A stretch of 64,000 nucleotides of DNA from Brachionus manjavacas. Taxonomy: Eukaryota; Rotifera; Eurotatoria; Ploima; Brachionidae. Numbering within the stretch: position 1 is the stretch's first letter; the number at the start of each line of letters is the position of its first letter. Below are positions 45,425 through 55,000 of the stretch, piece after piece. The stretch lies in assembly GCA_019054805.1 (NCBI GenBank), contig JAHQIY010000005.1:348501-412500 (forward strand), given 5' to 3'. Both the position numbers and the translations under genes were made by a program. The notes below the pieces were generated by a model that ran no database searches, was not told the DNA's origin, and saw only the letters and a list, made by a program, of their open reading frames with translations.

Positions 45425-47603
45425 AACTTATAGCCTTGAAAATTATAACGATTCAAAAACTCTAAATGTTTATTTAAATCTTCTTCTTCGCGTATTTTCT
45501 CAATTAACCGTTTTTTAGCAAAATCACGATCTGTTTTCGATATCCTTGATCTATCATTTCGTTTTCGTTGCTTTCGTTTTTTTCCAGTAACGTTTTACCT
45601 CTTCATCGATATCATTTTTAGAAATTATCTTGTAGACGAGCTTGGATTGCATTTTCGACTTTTTCTTTCTCTTGCCTCTTCGCTTCTCTCATTCTCCGCA
45701 ACGGTGATCTATCTACGATGGATTCAACATAATTAAACGTGTCGGAATCAATTTCGTGGTAAAAATTAGGATCTGAAGCAATTATCGAAGCTAAAGGTAT
45801 TCGTCTATTAACTTGCTCATTATTGATATCGTTTACAGGCGAATTGTTAAAGGCGACAGTTTCCAGATTAATTGACGAACTTAAAGCGTCTAATTGATTG
45901 AAAACCATTGTATTGATTTCTTCGTTGTAATGGGTTATCATTTTGACTATTATCGCCAGCCCTTTCGATTAAATACTCTTCGAGGTTTTGTTCGTCGAAC
46001 CAATACTCGTACGGATATTGAATAAATTGGCACAAACTTTGCAAAAACTCTTTAACATTCGGACTGTTTTTGTGTTCAATTTTTATCAATTCTAATTGGA
46101 ATTCTTTGGTTTGTTCCTTTTTTGACTTCTTTTTTACCACTTGAGCTTGCTTTAAACGTTTGTATTCAATTGAATTACTTAACTGTTGTTGCTTGAGAAA
46201 ATTGATTAACTGAAAAACATTTGGATGATCTGAAATCTGGACTTATCAGGGGACAACTACAACGCTTGTAGTCATTTGTATTTGATTTTCAATCAATTGA
46301 TAAAACGAGACTTAGAAGAACGTTTAAAAGATAGGAAATTTTATAATTTGAAATTAATAATAGAATCGATGTTAATGAAGTTAAAAGAGTATTGGGAAAA
46401 AATTAAGCCAATGGCTTTAATTTGTAGCATTCTAGATCCTCGTTTTAGAAAGATTTTTTAGAGAAAAACGATAAAAAAATAGGTGTAAAGTTCTTAGAAA
46501 ATTTGCTGAAAGAATACAAACAAAAATATCCAGAAACTGAACAAGAAAGTTCATCGAATTTGAAAGGTTTGTTGTTTTTCAAATTCTTTCCTAAACTTTT
46601 ATTTTATTTTATTTTATTTTAAGATAAGCCTTTGTCGATGTTGGATAGAATTTTTAAGAATAAAAATAGTGTTTCTGAGAGTAGATCGTCTACTGAACTC
46701 GTTCAATATTTAAATGCACCAAGAGTTGATAATATACCTGGCTTTGATGCAATTTTATGGTTGTCAAAATCGAGCTTTCATTATTTAAAGAAAATTTCTA
46801 AAGATTACTTAGGTGTAACTCCTTCTAGTGTTCCTTCTGAACAGACTTTTTCAGCAGCTGGGCTAACAATAATAAAAGATAGAACTTCTTTAAGTTCAAA
46901 CAGTGTAAAAAACTTAATGTGTTTGAATTCTTGGATAAATAAATTGTAAAATCTTTCTTTATTTTCAATTAATGGTTTGTTTCTAATAAAAATTTTGAAT
47001 TTAAATTTGTTAATTTTATGCTAATTCAATATGTTGTTATATGATAAACATTTATAACTGAGACTGACTTGAATTTATGGCATATAGTCTACCTAACAGA
47101 CTTCACGCTCTTGTAGCGTTGCCTTATATTACTCCTACTACTAAAATTTGAATTAATTTAAGTGTAATTGAATTGAAATTAAAACGGCTGAGCCGGCTTC
47201 ATTTTTAAAATCGGCTTTAAAACTGGCTTTAATTTAAAGCCGGTTTTAATAAAAAACCGAATTGAAGCCGGTTTCATGGAGCCGGTCTACCAGCCCTAGT
47301 CGCATCATTATTGACAATGCTTAAACTTTTGACAAGAGCGTGAATCGTGAAAAGCTGCATCATTTGTTTAGGGGCCGACTTGATTGTACCATCCATAAAC
47401 CACTCTTCCGATTCTGAAAGAATTTTGAGTGAATTATCGTCAACAAATATAATAATACGATTTGAGCTCGATTGATTGTCGAATCGTAAAAATGGTTCAC
47501 CGCTTGTTGTAATCGCGTGTTTCCCAATTATAACTAAACTTGAAAAATATTTTGGAATCGTAGGCATTAATTTCGTTCGGCTTTTTTGTAAACCAAAGGA
47601 CAT
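45425..47603 (-). pseudogene. MULE transposase, both ends kept, core replaced by hAT
   Basis: N-terminal part at 47603-47299: SRTKLMPTIPKYFSSLVI, SGEPFLRFDN, NRIIIFVDDNSLKILSESEE and WFMDGTIKSAPKQMMQLFTI, with IHALV. This is the start of a FLYWCH-associated MULE domain including the first catalytic Asp (MDGT). The reading resumes left of the hAT at about 46245: DHPNVFQLINFLKQQQ, then KKKSKKEQTKEFQLELIKIE, FLQSLCQFIQYPYEYWF, and after a frameshift SPLRRMREAKRQEKE and KTDRDFAKKRLIEKIREEE to near 45425. The HPN..FL..Q block is typical of MULE C-termini. The tail is long and charged. Confidence 0.65.
46255..47298 (+). mobile_element. hAT transposon fragment with right terminal repeat
   Basis: The coding part is two exon-like blocks. 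46262-46565 has LKDRKFYNLKLIIESML, KLKEYWEKIKPMALICSILD and PRFRKIF, with a frame shift near 46460. After a 57-nt intron, 46623-46949 has SMLDRIFKNKNSVSESRSST, WLSKSSFHYLKKISKDYLGV, TPSSVPSEQTFSAAGL and LMCLNSWINKL. This is the hAT C-terminal dimerisation domain. The right end, inverted, is CTAGGGCTGGTAGACCGGCT, a typical hAT terminus, preceded by AAGCCGGTTT-type subterminal repeats. The left end is missing or unclear. It interrupts a MULE transposase. Confidence 0.85.
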
Positions 47604-47761
47604 TTGTTTATTTTAAAGAGGGGAGTTTTGCTGCAATTATTCGGGCCAGAACTTTACATTTTATTAAATTCTCTTTTATTTCTTTGTAGTGAGTTGAAAT
47701 TGATTTGGATAAGTCATTTGTTACCGCTTTTTTTAGGTTCAGTTGTACCAAATATACTTAT

Positions 47762-48430
47762 TATTTTATTTTTTTATTTATTTGTTTTCTGTACTGAGCA
47801 AGAGCTCCTTCAGAATAAGTAAAAAATAAAATAAAAAAATAAAATAAAAATAAAATTAAAGTTAATAAAATTAGATAAAAAAAATAAAAAATAAAAGTTT
47901 TTTGATAAAAATTTTCAGAAAATAATATCAAAAAACTACAAGCAATTCAGAATACAGCAGTAAGATCTATCCTTTAGTTAAAATATGATACTCCCTCCAA
48001 CATCGTGCAACATGAAGCTTTTAATAAACTTAAATTACTAACAGTCTCGAATCGTCTTTTTGAGTTGAGTGAGAAATATGTTGGGACAGGACTGAGTCAT
48101 TCTATTCCGTTGGTTGAAAGACTGGTGAAAGAATACAAAGAAGGTTTCGAATCAAGATATATTGAATACCCAACTCCATTGTGTAATTGTTACCTAACTT
48201 TTTCTTCTTTTTATCCTGAAACTTGAACTATTTAAGCATGTGTCACATGTAACAATCTTTTCCAATTTATGTCTTTTCAACTTTCATTTTTTTAGCTTAT
48301 TTACTCTATTTTGATTCTTTTTTTTTATCTAATTTTATTAACTTTAATTTTATTTTTATTTTAATTTTTTATTTTATTTTTAACTTATTCTGAAGGAGCT
48401 CTAGCTCGGTACAGAAAACAAATAAATAAA
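47762..48430. mobile_element. Two LINE A ends in inverted, outward-facing arrangement
   Basis: Left piece, 47762 to about 47890, minus strand: tail AAATAAATAAA, hairpin GAGCTCTTGCTC (47796-47807 region) and the A-family 3' UTR. Right piece, about 47915-48430, plus strand: C-terminus QAIQNTAVRSIL, KYDTPSNIVQHEA, LFELSEKYVGTGLSHSIPLV and TPLCNCYLTFSSF, then the complete 3' UTR, hairpin GAGCTCTAGCTC (48396-48407), CGGTACAGAAAAC and an AAATAAATAAA tail. Both 3' tails point outward, so this is an inverted dimer or two opposite insertions at one site. Confidence 0.8.
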
Positions 48431-48934
48431 AATCTTTATTTTGATTTTTGGCGATTGATTCTTATTTAAGAAAATGGCAATAAGATAATTGGCATTACAT
48501 TTTTGGCGATAGAAAAAACTGGCGATAGATTACTATAAATCAATGCCCCTAACCCATAATAAAAATAAGAATGTCATAAAGTTTTTTTTTATTATAAAAA
48601 CATTAAATATTAGAAACTTTATATAAATATAAAATTTAAAAAAAATAGTATTATTAATAATTAATAAATAATTATTAAAAAAATTAGTTTGGATTACTTA
48701 ATTATGTCGCAAAAATTCCAAGGCTTTCCTTTGATTTTCTTCAAATGTAATTTTACTGAAGAAACTTGCTTTTGCTTACTCTAGGTCAATTTTCAATACA
48801 GTGCACTCATTAATTAATTAAATAATTTTTACACATTTGGAAACATGCGTTTATTAGTCCGACAATTATGGTGATTACCATAAGAATGATTTGTCCGATT
48901 TATATAGGAGAATAATGGTAACAAATCTTTTCCG

Positions 48935-49372
48935 GTTCCTCTTTTGAGCAACAGCGATCAATCATTGACTACTCATTTCCATGCTAAAATCTACTTTCAA
49001 ATGAGTCTAATAGGAAACTTCAAGTTATTCAAAATACAGCTATACGTTCAATATTAAAACTGAAAATGGAAACTCCCCTAGAACAACTTCACCATCTAGC
49101 CTTGAATAAACTAAAAACTCAAAGGATTGACAATCATCTTTTTGATCTCAGTGAGAACTATATCAGATGTGGTCTAAAAAACTCAGTACCTCTGGTTACT
49201 AGACTAGTAAAAGAATATAAAGCTGGAATTAGCTCTAGAGAAATATGCAATCTTGCAACTCCATTGTGTGGTCTATACCTCCTAATTGATGAATTTTTTC
49301 CTTACCCTGAATTTACTTGAAAATTTCATTCTCACTAACTTCTCAACAACTAATTATTAACATTCGTTAACT
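48935..49372 (+). mobile_element. LINE family D copy, plus strand
   Basis: Contains SIIDYSFPC followed by an in-frame TAA, NLLSNESNRKLQVIQNTA, METPLEQLHHLALNKLKTQR, DNHLFDLSENYIRCGLKNSV, TRLVKEYKAGISSREICNLA and TPLCGLYLLIDEFF. The 84-residue C-terminal frame is open (49066-49320). Unlike the 44.3-44.9 kb copy it retains the stretch encoding LFDLSENYIRC. The 3' UTR matches that copy up to ATTCGTTAA (about 49370), then diverges with no hairpin. Confidence 0.8.
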
Positions 49373-49784
49373 GACAGTCATCCGTAGCTTATTATTATTA
49401 CTTCTATTTGACCCTATCTGACTTATAGATTTTCGTCAAATTTTTCTTTTCCTCCGTTGAAATTAGTGTTTATTAAAATCGAGTAAGCAGGTTAGACTCG
49501 CTGGAATTTCAAATAATGATTGGCTTAACATTTGAGTAAATATGAAATCTAAAATCTAAAATAAATATTTATTTATAAATGTTTTTTTATTAACCAATAA
49601 TATAAAAATCCATCCTACATTTAAAATTAAAAACTGTCCGGTAATCATTTCGTGCTTAATTTAAAAAAAAATCTTCCTAATTGATATTTAAAGATCCGGC
49701 AAATTTCAGCCAGTCATGACAAAATATTAAATTACTTAGATATAAAATAGTAAAAAAAATTGACCAAATAAAATTGGCAAAAAA

Positions 49785-51300
49785 ATGAAATCAAAAATAA
49801 ATTTTCAAGAAAAGCTTTTCAAGTGGTGTGAGAGAACATCATTTCATGCAGTGCCGAACATAGCCACTAACGAGCACATAGTCCTCAAGTGTATGTGGTC
49901 AATATGTCTTTTGGCATCTCTAGGCTATTGCTGTCGTATTCTAACATCAAGCATAAAAGATTTCTATGAATACAATGTTCTCACCACTTATGAGATAGTC
50001 CAAGAATCTTCCTCCCTATTTCCGGTCATCACCATCTGTAATCTAAATGAATACGACCTGAGCAAAAATCTGCAACTTCTCAATTTATCCAATTATTTAC
50101 TGGACAATGCTGACACGTCACTGCATCCACGTGACGCAATGGAGCAAGTTCAGAAAAATTTCTTAAAACTGACCAACATCAGTGAGCTAGAAGACACAAG
50201 ATTTGATTTGAATGACATGCTACTCAGCTGCCATTACAACGAACTAGCATGTTCAGTGGCAGATTTTAGCATGATTAAAAATGAGCTTTATGGAAATTGC
50301 TATTCTTTCAACATGGCCAAAAACAACTCTATGAGAACCACTTCAAAATACGGTCCCAAATACGGCCTGCAGATGGAATTGTACATCGGAAATGCGGACA
50401 GCAGCTCGCCAATGAGTCTGACCACCGGAGTCATTGTGTTCATCAACAATCAAACCAGTCCTGTTCGCATCACAGACCCTGGCATAGAGTTGTCTCCCGG
50501 AACACAAACAAACATTGCTGTTAATAGAATGTTCATCTATAAGCTACCACAGCCTTACAGTAATTGTGTGGAGAACACGGCTGAGTCAAACGAACGCTAC
50601 AAGGATAATTTGGTACAAATGACTTTCGAAATGAACCAGAACTATACTCAAAGTTTCTGTCTTGAGCTTTGCTATGAAAGCTATCTGCTGAATGAGTGCA
50701 ATTGTTCGGATGGAGACATTACAGACTTGATTGGTAACTACTCAGATCCATGCCATGCAGATAAGCAAAGTTTGCTGTGTTTCTATGATATGAAGAGCAA
50801 ATTTTTTGACTGGAACTTCAATGAAAATTGTAAGATGTCATGTCCTATTGAGTGCGAAAGAGTGACTTTTAAAGTAGCTTCGTTGTCCACCGCAGTCTTT
50901 CCGTCTTTATTTTACGAGAAAATTTTGCTCAACAATTCATTTATCAAGCAAAAGTTTAAAATAGACTCCAAAAGCTTAAACCAAGACTACGATGATGAAT
51001 CGGCTGACCACTATGAAGATTTCAAAAGGAGTCTTCTATCAGTCAACATCTATTATGATACGGATACTTATGAGAAGGTCACAGAAACACCAGAGACAAG
51101 CTTTGGCACATTGTTGGCAAATTTAGGAGGACAATTTGGACTTTTTTTGGGTAAATTTGAACCCAATTTTGAGTATTGTTTGATTTTTTCTAAATTGTCT
51201 AATTTTAGGTATATCTCTGCTCAGCTTTTTAGAACTAATCGAATTGTTCGCTTGGCTATTAATCTATTTATATCACAAAATATTAATATTATTTAATTAA
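49785..51300 (+). CDS. DEG/ENaC sodium channel subunit (2 exons)
   Basis: Exons 49785-51150 and 51209-51300 joined across a 58-nt intron give 485 residues. The N-terminal cytosolic SFHAVPNIA corresponds to the conserved His-Gly gating motif, with Ala for Gly. TM1 is about residues 31-53, followed by SLFPVITICNLNEYD (the FPAVTICN motif). The large extracellular domain is rich in Cys and N-glycosylation sites (CLELCYESYLLNECNCSD, YDMKSKFFDWNFNENCKMSC). Before TM2 is LGGQFGLFLG. The splice joins the pore segment GIS (the G-x-S selectivity filter), and TM2 is SLLSFLELIELFAWLLIYLY. Closest to FMRFamide-gated/pickpocket-type channels by pattern. A TATAAAA at 49741 is close upstream of the ATG. Confidence 0.92.
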
Positions 51301-52002
51301 ATTTTGCTTTTGAATAAATTAAAAAAATTCTGTTTATGATTAATAGAAAAAATTTAATATGTATTTTTATCCTTTAATCTTATCAATTGTCTATAATTAA
51401 AATTGTAGTTGATTTTTTAAATTTGTATTTTAATTTCATTGTCAAATATGATTTTGTTTTGATTTAATTGATAAATTTTGATTATTTCTAGCAGAATAGG
51501 CTGAATAAAAAGAACACAGAGAATTTGAGTTTAAAGTCAAGCGAAAAATTTATTTTGTCAAACATTTATGACCGTAAATTTAATGCAACTGGAATATTCT
51601 TTTGACAAAACGCTGCTGAAAAAAAAAACTATTTGAAATTTATCCCTATTATTCACAGTCTAATTAATTATTTAATTAAAAATCATTAAATACATCTAAT
51701 TCTTAAATCAAGAAATTAATTAAAGATTTTCCATTGATACGTCTTAAGAAATCTTTTGAATATTTGCATGCTATTTAACTGGAATCCGATTTTTCGAATT
51801 AGAATCTTATTTCCTTTCGTCTCTATTGTTACACTTAGCCGATCTCATGCTGAGTTCTCTATTTAGTAGAATTTTTAATTAAAACTAACTTATCTACCTG
51901 CTGATTAAAAACCATTAAAATTTAAACAAATAACTGATCTTTTAATTTTCTAAACTCGTTTAAGAAATTTTTTTTTTTTGCTTAGTAAATTCTAATAGCC
52001 AA
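51301..52002. other. Intergenic spacer between the channel gene and Pax6
   Basis: AT-rich, with no frame of interest. It would include the Pax6 promoter if the 52003 start is right. A CTTAG just before 51985 could be an acceptor for an upstream non-coding exon. Confidence 0.35.
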
Positions 52003-55000
52003 ATGGAAACGAATAAAAGTCAAAAACAATCGAAGATAAAAATTATACTTGCAGGTAATTATCTTTTACTAATTTTTATTAAAATATCAAGTCACATTTT
52101 TTGATAAATTTTAGTTTATTAAGCTGAAAGAAATAAAAAATAATTTTTCAAATCATTCGTTTTAGCACACTTAGTAAGCAAAAAATAAACTCTTCAAAAT
52201 TTTTAAAAATTTCTATAATAAAAAGATTTAAATTGTAAAATTAAAGTTAAAAGTAAAACATATTAGTTAAATAATCTTTAAACTTGTGTACTTTGTAATT
52301 TTTTAGAAATCAAAACTAATTATTGAATAAAATCCTAGAATAGATTCAATGTAAATATCAATTTTTTATATCAGAAATTCTAAATCAAAATTGAAAGCTA
52401 ATATTTTTCCCATCAAGGTTTTACTTATGATTTACAATTGTAGAAAATTCTAAATTTTTCAAATTTTCAATTATTCTTATTTATAAAAACAAAAAAATTT
52501 TTTTTAATGATAAAGAGAAATTTTCTTGGATTGAGAAATCATATACAAAAAATCTATGATTAATTCAAATAACCACAGTGGTCAAGCGATATAATGCATA
52601 AACCGTTTTTGTGTAAGTTTTACGTAATTTTATGCAAATCCCAGAAATAGTTAGATTGAAGCAATGTCCGTTTTTGAGCTATTTTTTTTCAATAATAAAA
52701 CAACCAAAAATTGAATAAATTCTCACACCTTCAGTTTTTTTTTCTACTAATTTAGTAATAAAATAGTTAAACGGGGTAAAACCGTGAATTCTAATATTTT
52801 TTTCAGTCTTGAATAAAAAAAAATAATTTCAAGTTAATATTGCAGGAATGGAAAATATTGTTTTATTTTCATAAATTTTGACTCTGGAATTGTGATATGA
52901 TGATCCTTAAGATAATATTTGTAGTTTAAAAAACTATTTAGGCTATATTTTCCATTTTATATAAATTGATTTTTTGTTAAAATGCATCGAACAAACGTAA
53001 ATTATCACTTTAGTGAATAATTTAAAGAAAAAATTTTTCAGGACCAAAAAAAAAAACAACTTTTTTAACTAATCTTTTTTAAAAAGTTCATCTATTTAGA
53101 AAAAAAGTAAAATGTAATATTAAAAAATAAGATTAAAAAAATAATTAGATTAAAATTTAAAAGCTGGTCGGAGTAGGTAAAATATGTGAAATAGATGAAT
53201 CTATGTTCCCCCAAGTCAAACATTTGAAGGGTGAAAAATTAATTTTAATTTTATTTTATTTTTTTATTTATATTTAAATGCAAAGATTTAAGTAGAGAGT
53301 GCATTTGAGTATTTACGATTTTTGAAAGGGTCCAGATCAACCAGATCAGAGGATCAAACGAGTTTTTCTACAATTGAAAATAAATTTTAATCTACATGAA
53401 TTATTTTTCTTTTTTTTCTTATTATTTAATTTCTTTATTATTTCATCTAAATTTAACTATAATTTCAATTTTTTAAATTCTGAAGGAGCATTAGCTCGGT
53501 ACAGATAAACAAATAAATAAATAAATAAATTATCTAAAAATTAAAAAAAAATCTCAATACTTTTTTTCAAATTTCTAAATAAAAATTAAACTCTTTTTAT
53601 TTCACTAAAGAGTTTAATTTCAAATATGAAAATGCTTGCAATATTAACTTAAAATTATCTTTTTTATTTGAGACTGAAAAAAATAATTTGAAACATCGCA
53701 TTTTTTCAATGTAATTTCAACATTGGATACATTTTGTAATTCAAACACAAAAAATCAAACCATATTGTTGTTAATTTAAAATAAAAGAACGGTTCAAAAG
53801 ATATAGTTAAAATAAAAAAGATATTTCATTAACGTTTCAACCCTTACATTGGGGTTACATTTATTCAAACAATTATTAATTATTAATGGAAGAAAATATA
53901 TTTATGCTATTTTTAAATTAAAATTCTTAATCAGCATCAAAAAATACATAAAATAGTGTTCTTTTTTCAAATTTTTACCAATTATCAAGAATATTTTTTT
54001 TGAAGATCGAAATTTTCTTTTAAATAGCGAAGATTAGGCGTTTAAATGAAATTAAAAAAAAATTCTTTTTATTTGTTGTTTTTTTAACAAAGATGTTCTT
54101 CAAATGGTTTATTTATTTAAGAAGAATTCACGGTTTTATCCCATTAACAGTTCAACCCCGAATAAATATACCTTAAATTGAAAAAAATAGTCATAATATG
54201 ACTTATTTACTACTTTAACTTATATTTTTTTTTTAAATTTTTGTTAATATACTAGATTTTTTTGATTGTTTCCTATACTCAAAAAATGCAAACAAATGCT
54301 AATTCACCTTATTTTTTATCAAATTCATACTTTTCTTTATATTTCTTTGGGTAAAAAAAAAATTTATTTGAATTAATTTTAATTACAAAAAACCAAAAAA
54401 CCAAGAAGTAGATTAAGTCATCATTATTTTAAAAAATTTAAATTTTAAATAGCTGAATAATTGAATAAGTTAAAAAAATTAAAAACTTGTAAAATATAAG
54501 TTGTATAAAATAAATTATTGTCCATGAATGATATATTGTAAGGAAATGAATCATATTACCAAAATCTTATTATTTTCTCCAGCATTACCTTGTTCAAATC
54601 AGAACAAAAAAAGATCTAAAGATTAAATTAAGGTATGTTATTGAGCAAAATAGTTGATGAAGAACCTGCTCGGTATTCATCGGCCATTATGATAATAAAT
54701 TGAGTTTCTCTTTTAATGAGAATGGTTACCATTAAAAATTTATAGAAATTAATCGAACATCTTTTGTTGTGAATGTCTAAAAGAGTCACATTTTTTCTCT
54801 TATCTATTCCAGCTATGACTTCTTAACATTAACATTTTGAATAACTTTTTTAAAAAAATTTAAAAATTCGATTCTGATTGAAGTTTGTTTATGATACGAC
54901 AATTTGAAACAAATAATAAGTGTTTAGCTCTTGCAAATTCCACTTAACATTCAACATGGCTTTTTTTATTTGAGAGTCCTCTTTTAAACACCAGTTTAGC

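Larger units (their letters stand above)
45087..48531 (-). mobile_element. MULE-like element with CTATCGCCA terminal arrays, holding nested insertions
   Basis: The ends match in inverted orientation: left AATCTATCGCCAGTTT (45087 on), right the same inverted (to 48531). Each end then carries several scattered copies of TATCGCCA or its complement TGGCGATA (five or more on the left up to 45235, four or so on the right from 48447). Inside is a minus-strand MULE transposase split by a hAT fragment, and LINE A ends near the right side. No target duplication was found. Confidence 0.75.

Noticed and set aside
50297-50524. 75-residue frame inside the DEG/ENaC gene
   Set aside because: Out-of-frame shadow of the channel coding sequence.
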